Part shown: piece by piece, positions 1 through 7,368 of the stretch | How positions within the stretch are numbered: position 1 is the stretch's first letter | Layout: each line of letters opens with the position of its first letter | Assembly: GCA_019421725.1 (NCBI GenBank) | Contig: JAHZES010000019.1 | Span: 222-8,790, forward strand | Direction of reading: 5' to 3' | From: Clostridiales bacterium | GTDB lineage: Bacteria; Bacillota; Clostridia; Oscillospirales; Acutalibacteraceae | Length of the DNA: 8,569 nucleotides | Position numbers and translations under genes: made by a program | Notes under the pieces: model-generated | Databases searched by the model: none | The model's input: only the letters and a program-made list of their open reading frames with translations | Told to the model about the DNA's origin: nothing

Positions 1-995
1 GCCCCGGGCGAAAGCGTCATATGCCGGGCGTATTCCAGGCTGATCTCATTTTCCAGCTCCGGCTCGCCCGCCAGCCAGCGCTCCAGGTCATGGATCAGCG
101 CCAGCGTTACGTATTCCCGGATATCGATGGTCGGGCCGGCGCGGTGCGGAATCAAAATAATATTTTCACACCCGCGCAGCGAAGAATCCATCGGCAGCGG
201 TTCCTTCTCATACACATCCAGAACGGCGCGGATCCTTCCGGCACGCGCTGCCTCGGCCAGGTCGTCCTCCACAATGATCGGGCCGCGCGCCGTGTTGACG
301 AACAGGGCGTTCTGCTTCATCATGGAGAAATAGTGCCGGTCGATCATATGATACGTTTCATCGCGCAGGGATTCGTGCAGCGAAACGATGTCGCAGGTGG
401 AAAACAGCTCATCCATGTCACACTTCTGCGCATGGTATTCCGCTTCGTCCTCCGGGCGGTAAAAATCCGAACAGATTTTCACCTTACATTCAAACGCCTG
501 CAGCATTTTTGCAAGGTATTTCACCACCATGCCGAATCCGATCAGACCGATGGTCTTGAAGCGGATCCCGTCGGAATAATACATGGGCGCCCAGCCGTTG
601 GCGGCCGTTTCGTTCACCAGCCTGACCAGCCTTCTCTGCGCAAGCAGAATATAGCCGATCGTTCCCTCTGCGACGGAATTGGCAAACAGCCTGTTTCCGC
701 ACAGCACTCGCACGCCGCGCTGCACAAGAGCTTCGGTCATAAAGCCCGCCACGCTTCCCCCTGTATAACATACCAACTTCAGGCTGTCGGCGTTTTCCAG
801 CATCTCCTCATCGAGCCTGGGAATTCCCCACCCGGCAAACAGCACATCGACGCCGCGCAGATTCTCCTTCAGCTCCTGCGGCGAAAAAACACCATAACGG
901 ACGGTTCCGCAGTTCTCCAGTTCTTTTTTCACGCGATCGGTAAAAAAGGTTTGGTTGGTTTCTTCCGGCGTAAGGCAGCTGACAAGAATATTCAT
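1..995 (-). CDS. D-isomer-specific 2-hydroxyacid dehydrogenase (3' end cut by window edge)
   Basis: This is an NAD-dependent oxidoreductase of the family that includes phosphoglycerate dehydrogenase, interconverting a 2-hydroxyacid and its 2-keto acid in the cytosol. I read 331 codons leftward from the ATG at 993-995 with no stop before the edge; relatives are about 320-340 residues, so little is missing. The nucleotide-binding loop is GFGMVV at residues 153-158, with the usual third glycine replaced by Val. Asp177 after the second strand suggests NAD rather than NADP. The catalytic triad is visible: Arg237 in NTARG, Glu265 in DVYEKEP and His284 in IPHRAG. An AAAGGAA ribosome site (1006-1012) lies 10 nt before the ATG. 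The gene follows the importer genes on the same strand but beyond a terminator, so it has either read-through or its own promoter; a weak candidate is TTAAGA, 16 nt, TATATG at 1053-1080. The family call is firm. The substrate is unknown, and a role in using the imported compound is inference. Confidence 0.9.
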   Translation of the reverse strand, partial: MNILVSCLTPEETNQTFFTDRVKKELENCGTVRYGVFSPQELKENLRGVDVLFAGWGIPRLDEEMLENADSLKLVCYTGGSVAGFMTEALVQRGVRVLCGNRLFANSVAEGTIGYILLAQRRLVRLVNETAANGWAPMYYSDGIRFKTIGLIGFGMVVKYLAKMLQAFECKVKICSDFYRPEDEAEYHAQKCDMDELFSTCDIVSLHESLRDETYHMIDRHYFSMMKQNALFVNTARGPIIVEDDLAEAARAGRIRAVLDVYEKEPLPMDSSLRGCENIILIPHRAGPTIDIREYVTLALIHDLERWLAGEPELENEISLEYARHMTLSPG

Positions 996-1088
996 AAGCA
1001 AGCCGTTCCTTTCCGATTTTCCGGCTGTTGACCGGTTTTTTCTTTGAACCTTCATATAAAACCTGTAGTGATGTTCTTAACATAGGCG

Positions 1089-1116
1089 AAAAAGACCCAG
1101 TAACTGCTACCGGGCC
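1089..1116 (-). terminator. Rho-independent terminator after the solute-binding protein gene
   Basis: Read on the minus strand, a 9-bp stem (GGCCCGGTA with TACTGGGTC, including two G-U pairs) closes a 5-nt loop at 1094-1116 and is followed by five T (1093-1089). It starts 22 nt past the stop codon of the solute-binding protein gene and separates that operon from the dehydrogenase gene. A run of four T also follows the stem on the plus strand, so weak activity in the other direction is possible. Confidence 0.8.
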
Positions 1117-1138
1117 TTTTCCGTTGTGAAACCTGAAA

Positions 1139-2766
1139 TTAAGCGTTGTAACGATCAAACGCAGCCTGATAAACAGCCAGCACCTGATCGATTCCCATAC
1201 TGTTGATCGCGGAGACATAAGCATTCCAGCTGTCGTCCGTCACACCGGTGGTGATGAAAGAGGCCTGACTCTCAGCCACAAACTTATTAATATCGGTGTA
1301 ATTTTCCGCCAGAGTGGTAGATTCGTCATCCGTGAAAGCAAGGTAAGCTTTCGGGAAAATATCCACACTATACGGCAGCAGATTATCGCGGGTACCGTTG
1401 CCCTTGCAGAGCAGCCCCTGAGAGGAAGAGTTCAGCGACATAAAGATGCAGTTGGCGGCGTTGGAGAAACCGAACTCCGTCAGGAAGTTGGTTGCCGCGC
1501 CGTCGTAGCCTTCCGGAACCTTGATGGTGTAGGTTTCTTTGCTGTCATCATCATAGTCCCAGTTTTCGCCCTTGACGCCAAGCCACAGGGAGATACCGGA
1601 AACGCCGGGAGCGATCTCGTTTTCTTCGGATGTGTAAAGAGCGTTGACCCATTTCACCAGCGTCTCAATGTCAGAGCACTTGGTGGAAATTTCGAACGAA
1701 GCCATGTGGGAAGAATAAGCTTTTGGATACTTCTGCGTGGAGGTGTATTCCGAGGTCAGCGGAGCGAGCAAATCGACATCATAGTTGCCGCTCTTGAAGT
1801 TATCCAGAGAATAAATCGTACCGTAGGTCGTGAGCGCCGCATTGTTCGCCAGCAGAACTGCCTTGGCATTGGTTCCGTCCTCTGAAAAGATGTTTTGTCA
1901 AATCCGCCGCAGGTATACAGCTCACTCATGTACTCCATCAGGTGACGATACTGCTCGGAGGTATAGTTGTAGGTGACCGTTTTGCCGTCAGAGGAACCAA
2001 ACTCCATATCCACTTCATCGCCAAACGCCGGGAAGAGGTAATAGAGCAGCTGACTACTCAGATGGGTAGAGGAATACGGCTGGAACGCAATAAAGTTTTT
2101 GTTATCTTTGCCGTAGTAGCTCTGCAGATCCTTCGTTGCCTGAAGCAAATCGTCCGTCGTCTTCGGAGCTTCAATACCGGCCTCCTGAAACATATCAGTG
2201 CGGTAATAGAGCGTTCCGGGGAAGGCGGTTAATGTCTGCCGAAATGCCGGCAGCGCATACATGGAGCCGTCTTCGTTTTCAACAGTCTTATAGGATTCGG
2301 GGTGCGCATCCATCAGTGCAACAAGATCCGGCATGTACTTCAAATAATCCTTGTAGTTGATAAAATACTTCTGCTGACCGTATTTCAGAGACTGTGCCTT
2401 ATCCATTCCGGTATTGTACAGGTTGAAAATGATATCCGGAACCTCGTTTCCGGAAAGCGCAACGCCAAGCTGCGTCTCCCAGTCGGACCAGTACTGCCAG
2501 TCGATCGCAACATTGGTCGCCTCTTCGTACGCCTTGTACCACAGATGTTCGCTGACATTGTCCATCGGAACAGCCGCCGTAAAGGTAACCTTCTCCGAAA
2601 CAATCGGATAAGAAGGCGTATACTCTTCTGTCTGCGAAGCTGCAGGGGCTTCGCTTGCGGCTGAAGAAGCGGACTGCTGAGAGGAGGACGCGTTGCCTGC
2701 GCAAGCGGTCATCACACTCAGGCTCAAAAGAGCTGTCAGAACCAGTGCAAAAATTCTTTTAGACAT
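1139..2766 (-). pseudogene. Extracellular carbohydrate-binding lipoprotein of an LplA/YtcQ-type ABC importer, with a one-base frameshift
   Basis: This is the substrate-capturing protein for the two permeases upstream. Residues 1-22 form a lipoprotein signal: a positive start, a hydrophobic core and a lipobox ending MTAC with Cys22. A Ser/Ala/Gln-rich linker follows, then a family 1 solute-binding fold. The ATG at 2766 has an AAAGGAG site 7 nt upstream (2774-2780). The first frame is good to Lys291, then runs into unrelated residues and stops near 1756. The continuation, beginning NIFSEDG, is in the -1 frame and runs on to the stop at 1139-1141. One extra A in the four-A run (TTTT at 1893-1896 on the plus strand) would restore one 542-residue protein, a normal family length. 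Both halves keep family-like sequence, so this is one gene with a recent lesion or a base-calling error. It is the third gene of the importer operon, 170 bp after the second permease, and ends at a terminator. The ligand, probably an oligosaccharide, cannot be read from the sequence. Confidence 0.85.
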
Positions 2767-2802
2767 GATTTTGCTCCTTTCAATATTTGACTGATTTTAT
2801 GA

Positions 2803-2819
2803 TAACAGAAAACCTGTTA
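2803..2819. repeat. Inverted repeat TAACAG-N5-CTGTTA upstream of the solute-binding protein gene
   Basis: A perfect 6-bp inverted repeat with a 5-bp spacer lies 36 bp before the start codon of the solute-binding protein gene. It could form a small hairpin in the leader RNA or be a protein-binding site. No clear promoter was found around it, so its function is open. Confidence 0.3.
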
Positions 2820-2891
2820 ACACCACATGAAACCAAACTGGAATTGCCGTAATCCGTTCGGGATTTGACAGGACACATACAACCCTGAAAG

Positions 2892-2935
2892 CTGCAGATC
2901 GGCAGTTTTCCGTCTGCGGCAGCCGCACCCTGCAG
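2892..2935 (-). promoter_or_regulatory. Possible intercistronic RNA hairpin between permease and solute-binding protein genes
   Basis: Just after the stop codon of the second permease gene, two CTGCAG hexamers (2892-2897 and 2930-2935) can pair around an inner hairpin TGCGG-CAG-CCGCA (2915-2927). No T-run follows, so it is not an ordinary terminator. Intercistronic structures at this place can alter the expression of the binding protein relative to the permeases by protecting mRNA ends. That role is inference here. Confidence 0.3.
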
Positions 2936-2936
2936 A

Positions 2937-3836
2937 TTATCCTTTGATGGAACCGAGCATAACGCCCTTGTCAAAATATTTTTGCAGGAACGGATAAACA
3001 ATCAGCAGCGGCGCCGAGCTGACAATAATCAAAGCATATTTGAGCAGATTTGCCAGGTTTGCGTAATACACGGCAAGCTCCTCGTCCACCGAAGCGCCGC
3101 CAGCAGATTTCATCGTATTCAGAATCAAAATTTCACGAAGGACAAGCGCCAGCGGAATTTTTTCACGCGCGGAGGTCAGGTAGATCAATGCATTGAAATA
3201 GGAATTCCAATGCGCTACCGCATAATACAGCGTCAGCACGCCAATCAGTGCCTTGGAAAGCGGCAAAACGATTTTGCCAAAAATCTGAAAGGTGGAGCAT
3301 CCGTCGATTCTGGCGGCTTCCTCGATTTCGGCCGGAACGCCGTTCTGGAAGAAGGTTCTGGCGATAATCAGGTTATAAGTAGAGATTCCCGCCGGCAGAA
3401 TCATCGCCCACCACGTGTTGAGCAGACCGAGATTTCTGACCGTTAAGTAAGTCGGAATCAAGCCGCCGCTGAAATACATGGTGAAAACAATGAAAAACAT
3501 GATGACATTGCGGCCGATAAAGTTCTTTTTGGAAAGCCCGTATGCCGCGGTCAGCGTCAGTGCCAGATTCACCAGCGTGCCGACCACCGCGTAAAAAATC
3601 GTATTGCGGTATCCCAACAGAATATCGTCATTTTTGAAAACAGTTTTATATGCGTCGAGCGTGATCTGCTTCGGTACCAGCCACACCTCGCCCGCCGCCA
3701 CCGCATTCGGATTGGAAAAAGAACAGATTACCACGAAATAAAGCGGATACAGAACAATCAGGAAGAAGAGTGTGACCACAGTCAGATTGACCGCGTTAAA
3801 AACTCTGTCGCCTCTGGTTTCTTTGATAACAGCCAT
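2937..3836 (-). CDS. ABC importer permease, LplC/YtcP type (CUT1 family)
   Basis: This is one of two integral membrane subunits of a carbohydrate ABC importer, 299 residues, the usual length. About six membrane segments are visible, near residues 15-40, 78-100, 111-131, 142-162, 197-217 and 264-284. The cytoplasmic EAA loop that contacts the ATPase is at residues 172-197, with core EEAARIDGCS followed by VLPLSK. The ending GVMLGSIKG is typical of the YtcP branch. The ATG at 3836 has AAAGGAG a few bases upstream, and only 14 bp separate it from the partner permease gene, so they are co-transcribed. It should pair with that permease and with the downstream lipoprotein. No ATPase gene is nearby; members of this family usually share an MsmX-like ATPase. 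The family is clear. In Bacillus, related importers carry pectin- or rhamnogalacturonan-derived sugars, but the substrate here is unknown. Confidence 0.93.
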   Translation of the reverse strand: MAVIKETRGDRVFNAVNLTVVTLFFLIVLYPLYFVVICSFSNPNAVAAGEVWLVPKQITLDAYKTVFKNDDILLGYRNTIFYAVVGTLVNLALTLTAAYGLSKKNFIGRNVIMFFIVFTMYFSGGLIPTYLTVRNLGLLNTWWAMILPAGISTYNLIIARTFFQNGVPAEIEEAARIDGCSTFQIFGKIVLPLSKALIGVLTLYYAVAHWNSYFNALIYLTSAREKIPLALVLREILILNTMKSAGGASVDEELAVYYANLANLLKYALIIVSSAPLLIVYPFLQKYFDKGVMLGSIKG

Positions 3837-3850
3837 TTTATCCTCTCCTT

Positions 3851-4804
3851 TCAGAACAGACTGGTGTCGGACATTTTCTGCGAAATCTTATTGACGATCA
3901 TAACCAGCGCAAAATTGATTGCATTGTTCATCAGCCCGACCGCCGCAGAAAAGCTGAAATCCGTTTTGACCAAGCCGCGGTCATAAATATACAGAGCAAT
4001 AATATAGGCAGAGCTGGAGTTCAAATCGTTCTTCATCAAATACGCCTTTTCAAACCCAACACTGAGCAGCGACCCTGCATTCATAATAAACAGAATTGTC
4101 GCCGTCGGCAGGATTGCCGGAACATTGATATGCCAGATGCGCTGCAGCCGGGAAGCGCCGTCGATCATGGCCGCCTCATGCAGCCCGGGATCAACGCCCG
4201 CCAGCGCCGCAAGATAAATAATGCAGCCCCATCCTGCGCCCTGCCAGACGCCCGACCACACATAAAGATGGCGGAAAGCCCCCGGCGAGGTGATGTAATT
4301 GACGGCTTCTTTTCCCATCAAAGCGCCGATATTGTTGATCAGCCCGTTCGGACCGAAGAACAGATTCAGCATACCAACCAGAACAACCAGAGAAATAAAG
4401 TGCGGCGCGTAAATTGTGGTCTGCACCAGCTTTTTATACTTCTGGCTTTTCAGCTCGTTCAGCATCAGAGAAAGGATAATCGGAATCGGAAAGCTTGCCA
4501 GCATGGAATACAATGCAAGTACAATAGTGTTTTTAATGACCGTCCAGGCATACGCCGAATGGAAAAAGCTCCGAAAATGCTTCAGACCCACCCACGGGCT
4601 TGCCTCAATCCCCAATGCTCCGCTGTAATCCTTAAATGCAATTTGCAGACCATACATCGGCACATAAGCGAAAATCACATACCAGATTACCGCCGGCAGA
4701 ACCAGGAGATATAATTGATAGTCTTGAACGAGGCGCTTCCAGACGCTTTTTTTGCGCGCACCGGAAAGCGGCTGTCCTCTTTTGGCAACGGCTGTTTTTC
4801 CCAC
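3851..4804 (-). CDS. ABC importer permease, LplB/YteP type (CUT1 family)
   Basis: This is the first gene of the minus-strand importer operon, a 317-residue integral membrane subunit. A basic cytoplasmic N-terminus (residues 1-28) leads into the first membrane segment (31-53), with five more near 92-117, 134-150, 182-203, 233-253 and 287-306. The EAA loop is at residues 210-232, core EAAMIDGASRLQRIW, for coupling to the ATPase. The pattern YVPMYGLQIAFKDY after the first helix is characteristic of the LplB group. I start it at GTG 4804 (4802-4804), because the reading matches the family and a GAGG site lies about 9 nt upstream; no ATG in frame fits better. Expression probably starts in the AT-rich region shared with the divergent AraC regulator. 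The family call is firm, the transported sugar is not known. Confidence 0.92.
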   Translation of the reverse strand: MGKTAVAKRGQPLSGARKKSVWKRLVQDYQLYLLVLPAVIWYVIFAYVPMYGLQIAFKDYSGALGIEASPWVGLKHFRSFFHSAYAWTVIKNTIVLALYSMLASFPIPIILSLMLNELKSQKYKKLVQTTIYAPHFISLVVLVGMLNLFFGPNGLINNIGALMGKEAVNYITSPGAFRHLYVWSGVWQGAGWGCIIYLAALAGVDPGLHEAAMIDGASRLQRIWHINVPAILPTATILFIMNAGSLLSVGFEKAYLMKNDLNSSSAYIIALYIYDRGLVKTDFSFSAAVGLMNNAINFALVMIVNKISQKMSDTSLF

Positions 4805-4832
4805 AGTTCCTGACCTCGATTCTTTGTTGATT

Positions 4833-4844
4833 TTTTGTACAAAA
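4833..4844. repeat. Perfect 12-bp palindrome TTTTGTACAAAA
   Basis: The palindrome lies 28 bp upstream of the GTG start of the importer operon and overlaps the expected transcription start of the candidate promoter at 4847-4875. A protein bound here could block transcription. AT-richness makes chance palindromes more likely, so this is a candidate operator only. Confidence 0.3.
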
Positions 4845-4846
4845 TT

Positions 4847-4875
4847 ATTTTATTTGTTTCGTTTGTAAATGTGTA
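4847..4875 (-). promoter_or_regulatory. Candidate promoter of the importer operon
   Basis: On the minus strand, TACACA (4875-4870) and TAAAAT (4852-4847) are separated by 17 bp. They match the housekeeping -35 and -10 consensus at four and five of six positions. Transcription would begin near 4840, giving a leader of about 36 nt before the GTG at 4804. A weak -35 is expected for a promoter that needs an activator, and the TTTGCAAA repeats sit immediately upstream. A second, weaker -10 candidate is CATACT at 4880-4875. Confidence 0.4.
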
Positions 4876-4885
4876 GTATGATTTT

Positions 4886-4970
4886 TTTGCAAATAACCCG
4901 TAAAATTTGCAAACTGTTCATAATTCCAGTTAATTTGCAGGCAAAACTGCAAAATTTAAAAAAATGCAAA
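4886..4970. promoter_or_regulatory. Cluster of TTTGCA repeats, candidate AraC-regulator operator
   Basis: Five copies of TTTGCA, counted on either strand, lie within 85 bp: perfect palindromes TTTGCAAA at 4886-4893 and 4906-4913 (centres 20 bp apart), TTTGCA at 4934-4939 facing GCAAA at 4941-4945, and TGCAAA at 4948-4953 and 4965-4970. Relative to the proposed importer start near 4840, the two palindromes fall at about -46 to -53 and -66 to -73. AraC-family proteins commonly bind direct repeats about 21 bp apart just upstream of the -35. The adjacent divergent gene encodes such a protein. The sequence pattern is observed; the binding is inferred. Confidence 0.45.
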
Positions 4971-5020
4971 TTATTTAATTACGCCGCAAAAAAATGATGT
5001 TATTTTTTGTTCGCATTTCT

Positions 5021-5048
5021 TTGCTTTTTCTGGTTAATATGCTATAAT
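5021..5048 (+). promoter_or_regulatory. Extended -10 promoter of the AraC regulator gene
   Basis: A perfect TATAAT at 5043-5048 is preceded by TGC, giving the extended -10 form TGnTATAAT. A weak -35, TTGCTT at 5021-5026, stands 16 bp upstream; extended -10 promoters tolerate a poor -35. Transcription would start near 5055, giving a leader of about 83 nt. The rest of the intergenic stretch (4971-5020 and 5049-5137) is AT-rich and shows no gene. Confidence 0.65.
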
Positions 5049-5137
5049 AAACGAGCCGTTATCCCACTGAATTCTTTTGAAATTACCACAGCTTGTCCTG
5101 CAAAAAAACGATACCCTGCAGAAAGGAACGTGCAGAC

Positions 5138-7303
5138 ATGCAACATAAGGCCGAAAAGAAAAAACCAAAAGTGAACAAGTACCCGTTCCTGGTCAAAATG
5201 ATTCTCACGATTTATCTGTTGATCTGCATTCCAATGATCGTCGCCCAGATATTGATTCTGCACTCTTCTTATCAGGAGCTTTCCACACAGAACGACACGT
5301 ATTGCTTTACCGAAACGAAAAACCTCTCTTCGCGTATGTTTTCTCAGATCTCTGCGTTCCGTACCATCGCGCTGCAGATCAGCACCGCGAACAAGACAGA
5401 TATCAAGAAGTACTTGGATCCCAATGCGCCGGAAAGCCTGGCAATCAGCGCTTCGGAGGAGCTGTCGCGCTATCAGCTCAGCCTCCCTATGGCGAAGCAT
5501 ATCGGAATTTACTACATTGACCGGAAAATATGTCTGGACAATCGATTTTATTACAGGCTCGAAAACTTCTGCACTATGTTTTCCAACGGTGATCCTGATA
5601 CTTACAATCGCGTTTACTCACTCTTTACCTCGCCCTTTGAAAGGCGATACGGCATCATCTCATCCATCAGGCAGGACAAAACCACGGAAGCGGAAATGCT
5701 GGTGGCAATTCCGGTGCGTATGAACCGCTATGACGATTACGACGCAATCATTTATTTTACGGTAACCTATTCAACCATGAACTCTTTTTTGACTACGGCA
5801 TTTTCGGAAAATAATACTTATGCTATTTTCAGCCACTCCAACGAGCTGTTTTTTACCAATAATCAATCCAACATTCAGGATCTGTGCTCACCGGAATTTG
5901 AAACGTTCCTGCAAAGCGATATCAATAATAAATATTATTTTACCGAAGACGGCTCCGTCGCTTATAAGTGGGAGGAAGCCGATTCTCCCTACACCTTCGT
6001 TTCAATCGTCGGCAAGAGCCAGTTTGAGGAAAACAACGCGACCTTTCTTCGCACTATGAAGCTTCTTCTCCTGATCAATATTCTTCTCACCGCTATTCTG
6101 GTCGCCGTTACAGCATATATTAACTACAACCCTCTGCGCAAGCTTGTTTCCAAAATTTCATCCCACGGAAAGGAATCGTCCTCCGAGCTTGGGCGGATCG
6201 AAAGCGCCATCACCGAGTTGGACAACCGCGCTTCGGACCAAAGCATGGTTATTATGGACTATGTGCTGAACGACCTGCTCTACGGTACCTCTGTACGCCA
6301 CCAACAGCTGGCCGACCTTGTTCCAAACCTTGACTGCTGTAATTTCTGCGCAGTCTCGGTTCTCTGTACCCGCCCCACCACCGAACAGTCCCGCCAAATC
6401 TCCGAACAGCTTCTGAGATCCAGCGGATGCCGGAGCTTTATTACCGATTTGCCAAACCAGGACTATAACCTGTTCGTATGCCTTTCCAAACAGAAAATTG
6501 ACACCGAACTTCTTTCCGAATCCATCATTTCCGCCGTCAAGCAGGTTTTGCAGGAAACCTGTTTTGTATACGTCGGAACGATTGTAAATAATCTGGATGA
6601 TATTGCGCTTTCCTACTACGCTTCCCAGGCCGAGGCGGGCGGGCAGTCCGGCTTTGTGTACGCCAAAAATTACCCTTCCGCGGAAATTCAGCTCTTTTCG
6701 AGGCAAATTGAAACCGGAAAGCTTTCTCTTGCACAAAAAACGCTAAAAAATATTTTTGAGTTTTCTCTGAAAAATGTTCACAACCGTGTTCTGTGCCGTT
6801 ACGTCAATTACGAAGTTCTGATCGCTTACATCTCGGCCCGCAAGCGAACCAGCTTTCCCATCTCCGATGCCGAGCTCAAGAACCTTTTGGAGTTTACCAA
6901 CGCAAGCCATCTGCATCAGGAGCTGGCAGCGTCCATTGACGCAATGGAGCGGCAGATCTCGCAGGAGCATGCCGACGAGACCACCGCTCTTCAAAATAAG
7001 GTCGTCGAATTTGTCAACCAGAACTTCTCTAAAACCGACATCAGCCTGATCAGTGTGGCGGACCGCTTCGGGATCTCGATCTATATGCTCAGCCGCGTGT
7101 TTAAATCCCGTACCGGGATCGGCTTCAAAGAGTACATCACTGCCAAACGGCTGGAGCTGGCCTGCAGGCTACTGATCACCACCAATGACAATATTTCGGT
7201 CATTGCGCAAAACAGTGGGTTTGAAAACCCGACGTATTTTGCTTCTATTTTTAAAGCACATTACGGCATGACGCCCACTAAATTCCGCGAAAGCGCCGTT
7301 TGA
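5138..7303 (+). CDS. Membrane-anchored AraC-family transcriptional regulator with extracytoplasmic sensor domain
   Basis: This is a one-component regulator of 721 residues, similar in layout to Bacillus YesS/YtdP-type proteins. A basic start (residues 1-20) is followed by a membrane helix (18-42), an extracytoplasmic region of about 260 residues (43-305) that looks Cache-like by position and length, and a second helix (307-329). A cytoplasmic linker region then runs to about residue 620. The C-terminus is an AraC DNA-binding domain with two helix-turn-helix units, around 635-660 (ISVADRFGISIYMLSRVFK) and 686-717 (IAQNSGFENPTYFASIFK, then the HYGMTPTKFR signature). No histidine-kinase or ATP-binding motifs are present. 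I start it at ATG 5138, with AAAGGAA 9 nt upstream (5122-5128); an in-frame TTG at 5093 lacks such a site. It is divergent from the importer operon, the common arrangement for local activators. The DNA-binding call is strong; the ligand and target are inferred. Confidence 0.92.
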   Translation: MQHKAEKKKPKVNKYPFLVKMILTIYLLICIPMIVAQILILHSSYQELSTQNDTYCFTETKNLSSRMFSQISAFRTIALQISTANKTDIKKYLDPNAPESLAISASEELSRYQLSLPMAKHIGIYYIDRKICLDNRFYYRLENFCTMFSNGDPDTYNRVYSLFTSPFERRYGIISSIRQDKTTEAEMLVAIPVRMNRYDDYDAIIYFTVTYSTMNSFLTTAFSENNTYAIFSHSNELFFTNNQSNIQDLCSPEFETFLQSDINNKYYFTEDGSVAYKWEEADSPYTFVSIVGKSQFEENNATFLRTMKLLLLINILLTAILVAVTAYINYNPLRKLVSKISSHGKESSSELGRIESAITELDNRASDQSMVIMDYVLNDLLYGTSVRHQQLADLVPNLDCCNFCAVSVLCTRPTTEQSRQISEQLLRSSGCRSFITDLPNQDYNLFVCLSKQKIDTELLSESIISAVKQVLQETCFVYVGTIVNNLDDIALSYYASQAEAGGQSGFVYAKNYPSAEIQLFSRQIETGKLSLAQKTLKNIFEFSLKNVHNRVLCRYVNYEVLIAYISARKRTSFPISDAELKNLLEFTNASHLHQELAASIDAMERQISQEHADETTALQNKVVEFVNQNFSKTDISLISVADRFGISIYMLSRVFKSRTGIGFKEYITAKRLELACRLLITTNDNISVIAQNSGFENPTYFASIFKAHYGMTPTKFRESAV

Positions 7304-7332
7304 CCGACCCGAAAAAACAGCTTACTTTAGGA

Positions 7333-7361
7333 TTGACAAAACTCGTGCAATCTGTTATATT
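7333..7361 (+). promoter_or_regulatory. Strong housekeeping promoter for the riboswitch-pflB transcript
   Basis: A perfect -35 TTGACA (7333-7338) is separated by exactly 17 bp from TATATT (7356-7361), which matches the -10 consensus at five of six positions. Transcription should start near 7368, just before the first riboswitch stem. It lies only 29 bp after the regulator stop codon, so pflB has its own promoter and does not depend on the regulator transcript. Confidence 0.85.
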
Positions 7362-7368
7362 GAATCTG

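Noticed and set aside
21..1031. 336-codon open frame on the plus strand
   Set aside because: It lies antisense to the dehydrogenase, whose catalytic motifs are clear. The translation is rich in His, Gln and Arg and matches no family I know.
1139..1771. A separate gene for the C-terminal half of the solute-binding protein
   Set aside because: It would start at a TTG inside the fold, with no ribosome site or signal peptide, and it continues the upstream half exactly after one added base.
1890..1901. Programmed -1 frameshift in the solute-binding protein gene
   Set aside because: The site GAC AAA ACA is not a good slippery heptamer, since re-pairing would put Lys-tRNA on CAA. Such recoding is not known for this family.
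4130..4714. 194-codon open frame on the plus strand
   Set aside because: It is antisense to the LplB-type permease, whose helices and EAA loop are clear.
5093..5137. TTG start adding 15 residues to the AraC regulator
   Set aside because: No ribosome site precedes it, and the added segment contains the clear AAAGGAA site of the ATG at 5138.
4805..5137. Catabolite-repression (cre) site for CcpA in the divergent region
   Set aside because: I found no convincing match to the cre consensus; the palindromes seen have different cores.
6158..6736. 192-codon open frame on the minus strand
   Set aside because: It is antisense to the regulator's cytoplasmic region and shows no recognisable motif.
5138..7303. 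Histidine kinase, suggested by the two-helix sensor layout
   Set aside because: There are no H, N or G boxes; the C-terminus is an AraC-type double helix-turn-helix.
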